From: an uncultured Celeribacter sp.
GTDB taxonomy: Bacteria; Pseudomonadota; Alphaproteobacteria; Rhodobacterales; Rhodobacteraceae
NCBI RefSeq assembly: GCF_963675965.1
Contig: NZ_OY780935.1
Coordinates: 3,088,501 to 3,152,500 of the forward strand
Direction of reading: 5' to 3'
Length of the DNA stretch: 64,000 bases
Shown: positions 34,909-43,985 of the stretch, piece by piece
Numbering within the stretch: position 1 is the first letter of the stretch
Layout: every line of letters begins with the position of its first letter
Notes under the pieces: generated by a model
The model's database searches: none
Told to the model about the DNA's origin: nothing
What the model saw: only the letters and a program-made list of their open reading frames with translations
Position numbers and translations under genes: made by a program

Positions 34909-35760
34909 ATGCGCTTCAGTCAGATCCGGGCCTTTCACTATGTCGCGAAATACGAAGGGTTTTCGCATGCCGCAGTCCAGTTGCAGCAAAGCCAGCCGAC
35001 CCTGTCAGATCAGGTCAAACGGCTGGAGCAGCAGCATGATGTGTTGCTGTTCCATCGCGCCGGGCGGCGGGTGCATCTGACCGAGGCAGGCAAGGCGCTG
35101 TTTCAGATGACGACGCGCCTGTTCGATCTTGAGGCCGAAATCGACGAACATTTGCGCCAGTCCCGCTCTGCAATCGATGGCACGCTGCGCATCATTGCCG
35201 ATTCCGCCAGTCATATTGCCCCGCAGATCGCGCGGTTTCGTCAGAAATATCCCAAGGTGTTCCTGCAGATCCGGGCGGGCAATACCCAGCAGGTGTTGCA
35301 GGCACTGCGCCGGTATGAGGCGGAAATCGGCGTGCTGGGCAGCTTCGATCTGGCGTCGGATATCGACGCGGTGCCTCTGAGCGAAAGTCCGATCATGGCG
35401 ATCGTCGCCAAAGGGGCCTTTGGTGATCTGCGCTGCCGCGCCACGCTTGAGGCGTTGCAGGCCTATCCTTTGGTGATGCGCGAAGATGGCTCGCGCACGC
35501 GTCGGCGTCTGGAGGACGCCGCCCGGCATCGCGGGATCAAACTGGCGCCGGTCATCGAGGTGGAAGGCCGCGAAGCCATGCGAGAAATCGTCGCCCGCGG
35601 CGTCGGTGTCGGTTTCATCTCCGAAGCCGAAATGGGGCTCGATCCCCGGATCGAAAGCATCGCCATCGAGGGCGTGGCCCTGCACATGCCTGAGAGTGCC
35701 ATCTGCCTGAGAACGCGCCGCGACCTGCCGATGATCCGTGCGTTCATGCGCGGCTTGTGA
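34909..35760 (+). CDS. LysR family regulator of the phosphonate locus
   Basis: A 283-residue LysR-type transcriptional regulator. The winged HTH is in residues 1-65 (MRFSQIRAFHYVAKYEGFSHAAVQLQQSQPTLSDQVKRLEQQ, then LLFHRAGRRVHLTEAGKALF). The periplasmic-binding-protein-like effector domain follows (LRIIADSASHIAPQIARFRQKYP...). It is divergent from phnW across a 99-base spacer containing two dyads, the classical LysR arrangement for control of the divergent operon and of itself. The effector is probably 2-aminoethylphosphonate or a breakdown product, by position only. The sulfatase-fold gene follows on the same strand after 112 bases. Confidence 0.92.
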   Translation: MRFSQIRAFHYVAKYEGFSHAAVQLQQSQPTLSDQVKRLEQQHDVLLFHRAGRRVHLTEAGKALFQMTTRLFDLEAEIDEHLRQSRSAIDGTLRIIADSASHIAPQIARFRQKYPKVFLQIRAGNTQQVLQALRRYEAEIGVLGSFDLASDIDAVPLSESPIMAIVAKGAFGDLRCRATLEALQAYPLVMREDGSRTRRRLEDAARHRGIKLAPVIEVEGREAMREIVARGVGVGFISEAEMGLDPRIESIAIEGVALHMPESAICLRTRRDLPMIRAFMRGL

Positions 35761-35872
35761 CGGTTTTCGCACGCAAGGCCGGGGCAAAGGCTTGAACGGG
35801 GGCAAGGCCTGTCGTCATATGGCGCAGATTTCAAATCGTTGCCCCCAGCCCTCTGTGCAAAGGCCAGATCCC

Positions 35873-37381
35873 ATGCGCCCGTCCAAGACCTCCGACAAAC
35901 CCAATGTGCTGTTCATCACCGCCGATCAATGGCGTGGAGATTGTCTTGGGGTTGCAGGCAACCCGGTGCTCCGGACGCCGGCGGTCGATGCGCTTGCCGA
36001 CGAAGGCACTGTCTTTTTGCGCCACTATGCGGCGGCCGCGCCCTGCTCTCCGGCGCGGGCGGCCATGTACACCGGGTTGCAACAGGCCAACAATCGGGTG
36101 GTCGACAATGGGACGCCACTGGCGCATCGGTTTGACAACATCGCCCGTGCGGCGCGGCGGGCGGGCTATCTGCCAAGCCTGTTCGGCTACACCGATCAAA
36201 CCGCCGATCCGTCCCAGTATCATCCCAACGATCCGATCCTGCAGACCTATGAGGGGGTGCTGCCGGGGTTTGAGGTTGCGCAAAGCCTGACCGAGGATCG
36301 AGCGCCCTGGCGGCGCTGGCTGGCGCAACAAGGCTATGGGCCGGACATCACCGCCGACCCCTATGCGCCTGCGCCAGAGGGGCCATTGCCAGCCCGTCCG
36401 GCACGATTTGCCGCCGAGCACAGTCAGACGGCATTTCTGGCCGGGCGGTTCATGGAGTGGCTGGACGAGCAACCTAAGGGTAATGCCTGGTTTGCGCATC
36501 TGTCGCTGATCCATCCGCATCCGCCCTTTGCTGCCGCCGCACCGTTTCACGATATGTATGATCCGCAAGACGTGCCCGCCTGTGCGCGTGCAGAGGAAAA
36601 TGCGCCGCATCCGCTGACCCAACTGTTGGGCGAACGTCAATTGCAGGGCAGTTTCCTGCCCGGCCTGAATGGGCTGGTGCGCGATTTGTCTGGTGACCAA
36701 CTACGCCAGATCAAGGCGCTCTATTATGGCATGGTCAGCGAGGTCGACGCGCAGCTCGGCCGTCTTTTCGAGGACCTCAAGGTGCGGGGGCTCTGGGAAA
36801 ACACGATCATCGTCCTGACTTCGGATCATGGGGAAATGATGGGCGACCGCGGGGTTTTGGGCAAGGGCGGGATCTATCCGCAAAGCTATCACATTCCGCT
36901 GGTGCTGCGGGTGCCGGGCAAAAGCGGTGGACACCGTGTCACCCGGTTGACCTCGGCAGTGGATCTGTTCCCGACGTTGTGTGAGCTTTTGCAGGTTGCC
37001 CCGACAAACACGCTCGATGGACGGTCGCTGGCGGGCTATCTGGACGGGGGTATTGCTGCAAACGCCCGTGATGCGGTGCTGTGGGAATTCTTTTTCGGCC
37101 CCTATATGAGCGACGATCTTCTTGCCGAAACGGGGCATTGCCGAGCGGATTGCAAAACCCTTGTCCGGCTGAGTGATCACGCGCTCTATGCCGTCTCGCC
37201 CTATCTGCCACCGAGCCACTACGACCTGACCGTTGATCCGGAGATGCGTCATGATATGGTCCGGGAACTGTCTCAAGATCCGGCGCGTCAGGCTGAACGG
37301 CTGGCATTGGCCGAACAGATGCTGGCCGAGCGCATGGCACTGGAGGACCAGACCCTGGCGGCGCTTAAGCTGGGGGTGTGA
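35873..37381 (+). CDS. Sulfatase-superfamily hydrolase, probable phosphonate monoester hydrolase
   Basis: A 502-residue alkaline-phosphatase-superfamily enzyme. The N-terminal metal site is NVLFITADQWRGD and the nucleophile motif is APCSPARAAMYTG (CxPxR, Cys58), where cysteine would be converted to formylglycine. A second metal site is IVLTSDHGEMMGDRG. The segment around residues 100-125 (SLFGYTDQTADPSQYHPNDP) resembles the phosphonate monoester hydrolases of rhizobia and Burkholderia more than standard arylsulfatases. Together with phnW, phnX and the LysR gene this suggests release of alkylphosphonates from esters. A choline-type sulfatase or arylsulfatase remains possible. I chose ATG at 35873; an in-frame longer start at 35738 overlaps the LysR gene. 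Confidence 0.85.
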   Translation: MRPSKTSDKPNVLFITADQWRGDCLGVAGNPVLRTPAVDALADEGTVFLRHYAAAAPCSPARAAMYTGLQQANNRVVDNGTPLAHRFDNIARAARRAGYLPSLFGYTDQTADPSQYHPNDPILQTYEGVLPGFEVAQSLTEDRAPWRRWLAQQGYGPDITADPYAPAPEGPLPARPARFAAEHSQTAFLAGRFMEWLDEQPKGNAWFAHLSLIHPHPPFAAAAPFHDMYDPQDVPACARAEENAPHPLTQLLGERQLQGSFLPGLNGLVRDLSGDQLRQIKALYYGMVSEVDAQLGRLFEDLKVRGLWENTIIVLTSDHGEMMGDRGVLGKGGIYPQSYHIPLVLRVPGKSGGHRVTRLTSAVDLFPTLCELLQVAPTNTLDGRSLAGYLDGGIAANARDAVLWEFFFGPYMSDDLLAETGHCRADCKTLVRLSDHALYAVSPYLPPSHYDLTVDPEMRHDMVRELSQDPARQAERLALAEQMLAERMALEDQTLAALKLGV

Positions 37382-37763
37382 CGCGTTTCAGGCTGTGCTG
37401 TCTGCAAGGTCTGCCATCTCTGGGCTTATTGGGCAGATCTAGCGAGCGCTGGCTGTGGCGATTAGGGTCAGGCACTGCTTCGTGCCGTGCGGATAAATGT
37501 CACTTTTGTGAAAATAGGTCACAGGAGTGCAAATGCAGCATTTTTCAGATTTCTTGCGCTGCAGCGCAGAGTATTTCGAAATTCCGCTCTTTCATCCATT
37601 TATCATATTGAAAATACACAATAAATAAATTTGAATTTTCATGGGTCGGCTGATGTTGACAGGCCAGAAGGCTTTCCCGAAGATCGTTTTGTGGCAATTG
37701 CTGATATTTATCACATAAGTGAAATTATCGGCGGAGGAGTTGCCGGTTTAGGGAGGAAACTAC
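37382..37763. promoter_or_regulatory. AT-rich upstream region of the sugar-type operon
   Basis: A 382-base spacer with no gene, markedly AT-rich compared with its surroundings. It contains several dyads: TGTGA-N7-TCACA (37507-37523), which resembles a CRP site with one extra base. There is TGAAAAT / ATTTTCA with a 19-base spacer (37609-37641), and TCAC-ATAA-GTGA (37711-37722). A clear ribosome binding site, GGGAGGAAAC, lies just before the ATG at 37764. The last two dyads are the best candidates for the SorC regulator encoded in the operon. Confidence 0.5.
37711..37722. promoter_or_regulatory. Candidate operator of the SorC-regulated operon
   Basis: TCACATAAGTGA has perfect four-base arms around ATAA, with partial extension outside, and lies 41 bases before the first gene of the operon. 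It may overlap the promoter or the transcript start. Assignment to the operon's own SorC regulator is inference. Confidence 0.35.
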
Positions 37764-38747
37764 ATGATTAATCGACGTAAAGTTTTGGCGCGTGTGGCTG
37801 CAACAGCTTCTGCGGCGGCGCTTCTCAGTGGCCTTGCTGCCCCGCTCATGGCCGAAGGCCTGAAGATCGGGTTCAGCCAGGTGACGCTGCAATCCCCGTT
37901 CTACGTGCAGCTCAAGGAAGGGGCCGAAGCCGCCGCCGAAGCTGGCGGTGACAGCCTGATCTTTCTCGATGCGAATGGCGATGTCTCCAAACAGAACAAC
38001 GACATTCAGGACCTGATCACCCAGGGCGTGTCCGCGATCATCATCAATCCGGTCAACCCGGATGCGGTGGTGCCGTCGCTGGAAGCCGCCGAGGCCGCTG
38101 GCATTCCGGTGATCACCGTAGACCGTTCGGTGAACGAAGGTACGGTTGCCGCGCATGTTGGTCGCGACAACAAGGCCATGGGCGAAATGGTCGGTGAGGC
38201 CGTTCTGGCGAAACTGGCCGAGGCCGGGATCGACCGTGCCCAGATCATTGAAATCCAGGGGGACGCCGGCGGTGCCGTGATGATGGATCGTCGTGACGGC
38301 TTCCATGCGGCGATCGAAGGCTCCGGCCATGAGATCATCGAAGGCCCCTATGCGGAATACATCCGCGCCAATGCGGCTGTGGCGATGCAGGACCTGATCC
38401 AGGCGCATCCGGATGTGGATGTGGTCTACGCCCATAACGACGATATGGCGCTGGGCGCGATGCAGGTGCTGAGCGAGAACGGCAAGGATGACGTCCTTGT
38501 GGCCGGTGTCGACGGGCTGTCCGAGGCACTGGAAGCCATGGCCAATCAGGAAGGCTATGTGGCCACAGCGCTGAACGACCCGAAATATCTTGGCGATGTC
38601 ACGATCCAGGTGGCGCGCGAAGTGATCGCTGGCGGTGATGTGCCCGCCTTTGTCGATGCCGGCTCTATGGCCGTGACCGAGGAAAACGTGGGCGACTTCC
38701 CCCGCGAGGGTCTGTTCGCGGAATACCGCCCGGACGTGCTCGACTGA
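37764..38747 (+). CDS. Periplasmic sugar-binding protein (RbsB-like)
   Basis: Substrate-binding component of an ABC importer of the ribose/galactose class. The 327-residue precursor has a signal peptide ending near AAPLMA (cleavage about residue 30). The type I binding-protein fold follows, with GLKIGFSQVTLQSPFYVQLKEGAEAAA, LITQGVSAIIINPVNPDAVVPSLEAAEAAGIPVITVDRSV, VVYAHNDDMALGAMQVL and VLVAGVDGLSEALEAM. The ligand-contact set (asparagines and aspartates in NPVNPD, HNDDMA, GVDG) is as in RbsB and predicts a pentose- or polyol-like ligand. Its gene is first in the operon, followed by a strong hairpin that may keep its mRNA more abundant than the rest. Confidence 0.93.
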   Translation: MINRRKVLARVAATASAAALLSGLAAPLMAEGLKIGFSQVTLQSPFYVQLKEGAEAAAEAGGDSLIFLDANGDVSKQNNDIQDLITQGVSAIIINPVNPDAVVPSLEAAEAAGIPVITVDRSVNEGTVAAHVGRDNKAMGEMVGEAVLAKLAEAGIDRAQIIEIQGDAGGAVMMDRRDGFHAAIEGSGHEIIEGPYAEYIRANAAVAMQDLIQAHPDVDVVYAHNDDMALGAMQVLSENGKDDVLVAGVDGLSEALEAMANQEGYVATALNDPKYLGDVTIQVAREVIAGGDVPAFVDAGSMAVTEENVGDFPREGLFAEYRPDVLD

Positions 38748-38758
38748 TCCGATACCCT

Positions 38759-38782
38759 GCACGCGGCGCGGTTGCCGCGTGC
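38759..38782 (+). promoter_or_regulatory. Stable intercistronic hairpin after the binding-protein gene
   Basis: GCACGCGGC and GCCGCGTGC are perfect nine-base arms around six bases, 11 bases after the stop, without a T run. Such hairpins commonly protect the 3' end of binding-protein transcripts and reduce downstream expression. That role is inferred. Confidence 0.65.
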
Positions 38783-38878
38783 ATCCTGATGTCCCCCCCC
38801 AGCGACCGGCACTTTGCCGCGCCTGCGCCTCTGTGCCGGTCGCCCCTTTGCCTGACTTCCAATACGAAGGATACTCTT

Positions 38879-39901
38879 ATGCGCGCTGCCGTACTTCACA
38901 CTCCTGGTGTCATTTCCATCGAAGAGGTTGAGAAGCCCGTGCCAGGAGCGGGCGAGGTTCTGTTGAAGGTCGAGGCCGTCGGCGTCTGTGGTTCGGATCT
39001 GCCGCGGATGCTGATCAAGGGCGCGCATAAGATGCCCCTGATCTGCGGGCATGAATTTTCCGGCACCATTGTCGAAATGGGCGAAGGCGTCGAAGGCTTC
39101 AGCCTTGGCCAACTGTGCACCGTGCCGCCGATGTTGCCCTGCGGCAAATGCGATCAATGTGCCACCGGGAACTTTTCGCGCTGCCGCGATTACGACTATT
39201 TCGGGTCCCGCCGTGACGGGGCCTATGCGCAATGGGTCGTTGTGCCCGTGTCCAATCTGATGCCCGTGCCCGAAGGCTGTGATCCCCGCGCTGCCGCCAT
39301 GGTGGATCCGGCGTCGATCGCCTTGCACGCCATCTGGAAAGCGGGTGGCGTAGAGGCCGGCTCGACCGGGGCGGTGATCGGCTGCGGCGCCATCGGTCTG
39401 TTCGCCATTCAATGGATGAAACTGATGGGGGCGGGCGACGTCATTGCCATGGATGTGTCCGAAGAAAAGCTGGCGCAGGCGCGCGAAGCCGGGGCCAGCC
39501 ATTGCCTGCTGGCCGGGGCGCAGATCCCGGGGGATCTGAAAGCGGATATCATCATCGAAGCTGCCGGACACCCCAGTTCGATCAATGCGGCCATTTCGCT
39601 CGGGGCGCCGGGTGGGCATGCGGCCTTCATCGGTATTCCCGTGGGGGAGGTGACGCTCGACAACAAGACCTTCCAGCATTTCCTGCGCCAGGAGATTTCC
39701 TTGCATGGTGCCTGGAATTCCTTTGGCGCGCCTTTCCCGGGAAAACAGTGGAGCGTGTCGCTCGACAAGCTGGCCAGCGGAGAGCTGAAATGGGAATTCA
39801 TCCTCACCCATGAGTTGCCCCTCGCGGATTTGCCTGAAATGTTCAGCAAACTGCAGAATGACCGGGGGATGTTCTTTTCGAAGATCATGTTCCGCCCGTA
39901 A
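38879..39901 (+). CDS. Zinc-dependent polyol dehydrogenase (GatD-like)
   Basis: A 340-residue medium-chain dehydrogenase that probably oxidises a secondary alcohol with NAD(P). The catalytic zinc site begins with VGVCGSDLPRM and CGHEFSG, and the structural zinc cluster is CGKCDQCATGNFSRC. YFGSRRDGAYAQWVVV and the nucleotide site GAVIGCGAIGLFAIQWMKLMGAGDVIAMD follow. The pattern GSDLPR...GSRRDG matches galactitol-1-phosphate 5-dehydrogenase (GatD) most closely. The substrate here is likely a related polyol or its phosphate, defined by the transporter and kinase next to it. I chose ATG at 38879, 131 bases after the binding-protein gene. Confidence 0.9.
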   Translation: MRAAVLHTPGVISIEEVEKPVPGAGEVLLKVEAVGVCGSDLPRMLIKGAHKMPLICGHEFSGTIVEMGEGVEGFSLGQLCTVPPMLPCGKCDQCATGNFSRCRDYDYFGSRRDGAYAQWVVVPVSNLMPVPEGCDPRAAAMVDPASIALHAIWKAGGVEAGSTGAVIGCGAIGLFAIQWMKLMGAGDVIAMDVSEEKLAQAREAGASHCLLAGAQIPGDLKADIIIEAAGHPSSINAAISLGAPGGHAAFIGIPVGEVTLDNKTFQHFLRQEISLHGAWNSFGAPFPGKQWSVSLDKLASGELKWEFILTHELPLADLPEMFSKLQNDRGMFFSKIMFRP

Positions 39902-39934
39902 CACGGGAAAGCAGTCTGAGAGGAGGCAGATCGC

Positions 39935-41497
39935 ATGACATTGATATTGAGTTTGGACTTTGGCACCGGGGGGGCGCGGGCCGGGATCTACGATCTCGAC
40001 AGCCGTGAAATGGTGGCTACAGCCGAGTCCACCTATGACACAAACTATCCCAACCCCGGATGGGCCGAACAGAACCCCGAGGATTGGAAACGGGCCCTGC
40101 GTGTGGCTGCCCGTGCAGCCCTTGCGGCGGCGGGCACCGATGAGGTGGCAGCAGTGTGCGCCGCGACCACCGCGTCGACCGTGGCGATCTGCAAACGTGA
40201 CGGTACGCCGCTGGCGCCAGCGCTGTTGTGGATGGACTGTCGGGCCGAAGCCGAAGCCGCCGAGACCGCCCGCTTGAGCCATCCGGTCATGCGGTTCTGT
40301 GGTGGCTCGGATGCGGTCGAATGGCTGATCCCCAAAGCCATGTGGCTCAAGCGCAATCGTCCAAATCTCTGGCAGAATTCCGAAGTGGTGTGCGAGGCGC
40401 TGGACTACGTCAATTTTGACCTGACGGGGCAATGGGTCGCGTCACGGATGAATGCCGCTTGCAAGTGGAATTACGACAGCGACGCCGGCGAGTTTATCCC
40501 AGAGGTCTATGCGACGCTGGGTATTGAAGACATCATGATGCGCCTGCCGCAGAGCGTGATCAAAGTGGGCGACCCCATTGGCCAGATGCGTCCGGAGCTC
40601 GCGGCAGAACTGGGTCTGCGCAATCGCCCGATTGTCGCGCAGGGCGGGATCGATGCCCATATCGGCATGCTGGGCGCGAATGTGGTCAGGCCCGGCAGCC
40701 TTCTGTTCATCGGCGGCACGTCGGTGGTGCAGCTGACCCAATTGGGGCAGGAAGGCGACGTGACGGGCTTTTGGGGGCCCTATCCCAAGGCGCTGACCGA
40801 AGAGGAGTGGCTGGTCGAATGCGGGCAGGTGTCCGCAGGCTCCATTCTGAACTGGCTCTCGGGGACGATTTTTGGACTGGATGCTGCAGGCCATGCCGCG
40901 CTGATCGATGAGGTGGCGGCGACGCCGGACCGGTCACGCGGGTTGCAGACGCTGGATTTCTGGATGGGCAACCGCACGCCCTATCGCGATGCCCAATTGC
41001 GCGGGGCGATGATCGGGCTGACGCTGGGGCATGACCGGGCGGATATCTATGCCTCCTGCGTGGACAGTATCGCGCTTGGCTCTGCCAATGTGCTGCGTGA
41101 ACTTCTGGCACATGGGGTCGAGATTGACCGCATCGTGATGGCCGGAGGGATCACCCGCAACAAGGCCTGGTTGCAGGCGACGGTGGATGCGCTGGGGCAG
41201 CCGGTGCAGGTAGTCGAAAGCGACAATCTTTCGCTGGTGGGAACCGCCGTCTGCGCCGCAACGGCGCTGGGGCATGCCACCTCTCTTTACAGCGCAGCGC
41301 AGGACTGCGTGGCCGCGTCGCGTCGTGTTGATCCGGTGCCGGAGCGCAGCGCCTGGTATGGCGAAGCGCTGGAGCGTTACCGGGCGGCCACGGCTGCGAT
41401 CACACCGGTCATGCATGATCTCGCGCAAACGCAATATGCCGACAATCAGGCGGCACATGCCGCGGATCGCGCGGCTGCCCGGAGGGCGGCGCAATGA
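39935..41497 (+). CDS. FGGY family carbohydrate kinase
   Basis: A 520-residue ATP-dependent sugar kinase. The phosphate-binding start is LILSLDFGTGGARAGIYD, the catalytic-region aspartate is in RPIVAQGGIDAHIGMLGANVV, and the C-terminal adenosine site is RIVMAGGITRNKAWLQATVDALGQPV. GWAEQNPEDWKRAL and LLWMDCRAEAEA are also family traits. It resembles the ribulokinase/xylulokinase branch, but the substrate cannot be read from the sequence. It likely phosphorylates the transported sugar, or the ketose formed by the GatD-like enzyme. The last three codons overlap the SorC gene (ATGA), so translation is coupled. An alanine-rich helical extension ends the protein. Confidence 0.92.
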   Translation: MTLILSLDFGTGGARAGIYDLDSREMVATAESTYDTNYPNPGWAEQNPEDWKRALRVAARAALAAAGTDEVAAVCAATTASTVAICKRDGTPLAPALLWMDCRAEAEAAETARLSHPVMRFCGGSDAVEWLIPKAMWLKRNRPNLWQNSEVVCEALDYVNFDLTGQWVASRMNAACKWNYDSDAGEFIPEVYATLGIEDIMMRLPQSVIKVGDPIGQMRPELAAELGLRNRPIVAQGGIDAHIGMLGANVVRPGSLLFIGGTSVVQLTQLGQEGDVTGFWGPYPKALTEEEWLVECGQVSAGSILNWLSGTIFGLDAAGHAALIDEVAATPDRSRGLQTLDFWMGNRTPYRDAQLRGAMIGLTLGHDRADIYASCVDSIALGSANVLRELLAHGVEIDRIVMAGGITRNKAWLQATVDALGQPVQVVESDNLSLVGTAVCAATALGHATSLYSAAQDCVAASRRVDPVPERSAWYGEALERYRAATAAITPVMHDLAQTQYADNQAAHAADRAAARRAAQ

Positions 41498-42477
41498 AGG
41501 CGCGCAATACCTATGCGACGCGTCTGCCGTCGGATGAGAACCGCGATCACCTGATGGTTCAAGTGGCGAAGCATTACTATGTGATGCAACGCACCCAGTC
41601 CGAAATTGCCAAGGACCTCGGGCTGACGCGCTGGCAGGTGAGCAAGCTTCTGAACGAAGCCCGCGACGAGGGGATCGTGCGGATCGAAATCACACCACGC
41701 GCGAACCGACGCACCAGCATGGAAGTCGAACTGCAGAAAATCTACGGGCTGCGCGATGCGGTGGTCGTCCCGATGGGGGACATCACCGATCCTGGTCTGG
41801 TACTGGAAAGCGTGGCCCGCGCGGCGGCCAATTTTCTGGCCAATCAGAACCCGAAGCCGCCGTTGCTGGGCGTGGGCTGGGGGCGCACCATGTCGGCGGT
41901 CGCCCATGTGCTGCCACAGGGCTGGAACCCCGGGGTGAAAGTCGTGCTGGTGAACGGGGCGACGGCGCTTCAGATCAGCCATTCGCGGACCTCTGCCGTG
42001 GCCGAAGAATTTGCGGAATCCGCCGGTGGAACGGCAGAATTCCTGCCGGTTCCGGCGATTGTCGGGCAGGCCTCGACGCGGCAGGCGCTGATGGAAGATC
42101 CGATCATCAGCCGGGTGCTGTCTCTGGCGGCACAGGCGCCACAGATCTGCTTCGGGTTGGGGGGAATGGCCAAGGATTCGGTCCTGCTCAGATCCGGCTA
42201 CCTGTCTGAGCAGGAATTCGATCATCTGCGCTCACGCGGTGCGGTCGGTGATGTGCTCGGACGCTTTGTCGATGAAAATGGGCAGATTGTCGATGAAGAC
42301 TTGAATGCCCGCACCGTCGGGCTGTCGCTGCCGCAACTGATTGATCACCCCTGCACGATGGCCGTCGTGGCGGGAACGGAAAAATACCATGTCACCAAGG
42401 CGGCTCTGCGCGCAAAATACCTGTCGATCCTCGTGACCGACGAAGCGACGGCGGCCTATCTTCTGGAGGAGACCTGA
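41494..42477 (+). CDS. SorC family sugar-responsive transcriptional regulator
   Basis: A 327-residue regulator: an N-terminal HTH (VAKHYYVMQRTQSEIAKDLGLTRWQVSKLLNEARDEGIVRIEI, about residues 27-70). A SorC/DeoR sugar-phosphate-binding domain follows, with LLGVGWGRTMSAVAHVL, LGGMAKDSVLLRSGYLS, GDVLGRFVDENGQIVDEDLNARTVGLSL and VAGTEKYHVTKAALRAKYLSILVTDEATA. Family members bind a phosphorylated sugar intermediate and release repression. It overlaps the kinase by four bases and the ATPase gene by one base (TGATG), so its level follows the operon it presumably controls. Confidence 0.93.
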   Translation: MKARNTYATRLPSDENRDHLMVQVAKHYYVMQRTQSEIAKDLGLTRWQVSKLLNEARDEGIVRIEITPRANRRTSMEVELQKIYGLRDAVVVPMGDITDPGLVLESVARAAANFLANQNPKPPLLGVGWGRTMSAVAHVLPQGWNPGVKVVLVNGATALQISHSRTSAVAEEFAESAGGTAEFLPVPAIVGQASTRQALMEDPIISRVLSLAAQAPQICFGLGGMAKDSVLLRSGYLSEQEFDHLRSRGAVGDVLGRFVDENGQIVDEDLNARTVGLSLPQLIDHPCTMAVVAGTEKYHVTKAALRAKYLSILVTDEATAAYLLEET

Positions 42478-43985
42478 TGCTCGATGCTTCCGGGGCCACA
42501 ATTCTTGAGATCTCCGGGATCTCAAAGGTGTTTCCGCCCAATATCACGGCGCTGAAACACGCCAGCCTGTCCGTCAGACCGGGCGAAGTGCACTGCCTGC
42601 TCGGGGCGAATGGGGCGGGCAAGTCCACCTTTCTCAAAATCATCGCCGGTGTCATGCGCCCCACGACCGGGGAGATCCGCATCGGCGGAGATCCGCGGCA
42701 GTTCAAAAGCCCTTCCGAAGCCTCCGAGGCCGGAATTTCGATGATCTATCAGGAGCTTGATCTGGTGCCGCAACTGACGGTGGCGGAAAACCTGTTCCTT
42801 GGCCACGCGCCTGCACGGGGTGGTTTCATTTGCAAAGCCGAACGCCGGGCGCTTGCGCAGGACGCGCTGAACCGTGTCGGGGCGCAGTTTGCCCCGACTG
42901 ATAAGGTCGAAGATCTTTCGGTGGCGAACCAGCAGTTGACCGCGATCGCGCGGTCGCTGACCCGGGATGCGCGGGTGATCATCATGGACGAACCCTCTGC
43001 CGCCCTGAACGAGGCAGAACTGGAACGGGTGTTCGAGGTGATCCGCGAACTGACGGCGCAGGGCGTGGCCATTGTCTATGTCAGCCACCGTCTGGGCGAG
43101 CTGCGCGAAATTGGCGATCGCGTCACCGTGTTGCGCGGCGGCGAAACCATTGAGACCTTCGACGTCGAAGGCACCCCGGACAGCGCTTTGGTCGAGGCGG
43201 TGATGGGGAAGGAAAAGTCACTGGTCGAACGGCATGCGCGCGTGCCCCATCACGGCGAGGTCGTTCTGGACGTTGCGCGACTGCAGGGGCCGCAAGGGCT
43301 CGATATCCGGGACTTCACGCTCAAGCGTGGTGAAATCGTTGGACTGACGGGGCTGAACGGGGCAGGGCGTACATCGTTTCTGATGTCTCTGTTCGGTCAG
43401 CGCCCCTGCGAGGCGAAGATGACGCTTCATGGTGCGCCCTACAAGCCGAAATCACCCGCTGCTGCGATCAGTGCCGGGCTGGGACTGGTGCCGGAGAGCC
43501 GCAAGACCGACGGGCTGATCCTGCATGCGCCGATCTACAAGAATGCCAACCTGCCCTCCTTGGGCGGGCGGTTCTGGGCGCGGCACGGGGAACAGAAATC
43601 GCGCGCGTTGCCGGTGCTCAAACAGCTTTCGACGAAATACGACAGGCCTGAACAGAATGTCGTTCAGCTTTCAGGCGGCAACCAGCAAAAGGTCGTCCTG
43701 TCCAAATGGATCATCAAAGGATCGGACGTTCTGCTGCTCGATGAACCGTCGCGCGGCCTGGATATCGGCGCGAAGGCCGATCTCTATGCGCTGGTCGAAG
43801 ACCTTGCCGACAAGGGGGCTGCGATCATTGTCGCCTCTTCCGAGTTCGAAGAGCTCTATGCCGCCTGCGATACAATCTGGGTCTTCCACGAGGGGCGCAA
43901 CATTGCCCGCTATGACCCGGCCACAACAGATCAGGACACCATCCTGAAGACACAGATCCTGGGAGAGGACCACATCGATGAGTGA
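42477..43985 (+). CDS. Sugar ABC transporter ATPase (RbsA-like, two domains)
   Basis: A 502-residue double-ATPase of the ribose/xylose/galactose importer class. The N-terminal domain has Walker A GANGAGKST, the Q-loop region ISMIYQELDLVPQLTVAENLFLGH and Walker B VIIMDEP. Its signature is the degenerate LSVANQQLTAIARSL, usual in this class. The C-terminal domain has a weaker Walker A (GLNGAGRTS), a full signature LSGGNQQKVVLSKWI and Walker B LLLDEPSRGLDIGAKADLY. The degenerate second Walker A is also a class feature. It overlaps the permease gene by eight bases. Confidence 0.95.
   Translation: MLDASGATILEISGISKVFPPNITALKHASLSVRPGEVHCLLGANGAGKSTFLKIIAGVMRPTTGEIRIGGDPRQFKSPSEASEAGISMIYQELDLVPQLTVAENLFLGHAPARGGFICKAERRALAQDALNRVGAQFAPTDKVEDLSVANQQLTAIARSLTRDARVIIMDEPSAALNEAELERVFEVIRELTAQGVAIVYVSHRLGELREIGDRVTVLRGGETIETFDVEGTPDSALVEAVMGKEKSLVERHARVPHHGEVVLDVARLQGPQGLDIRDFTLKRGEIVGLTGLNGAGRTSFLMSLFGQRPCEAKMTLHGAPYKPKSPAAAISAGLGLVPESRKTDGLILHAPIYKNANLPSLGGRFWARHGEQKSRALPVLKQLSTKYDRPEQNVVQLSGGNQQKVVLSKWIIKGSDVLLLDEPSRGLDIGAKADLYALVEDLADKGAAIIVASSEFEELYAACDTIWVFHEGRNIARYDPATTDQDTILKTQILGEDHIDE

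Noticed and set aside
38555..40432. Long minus-strand ORF of 625 residues
   Set aside because: Lies opposite the binding-protein, dehydrogenase and kinase genes, which are supported by motifs; high GC keeps antisense frames open.
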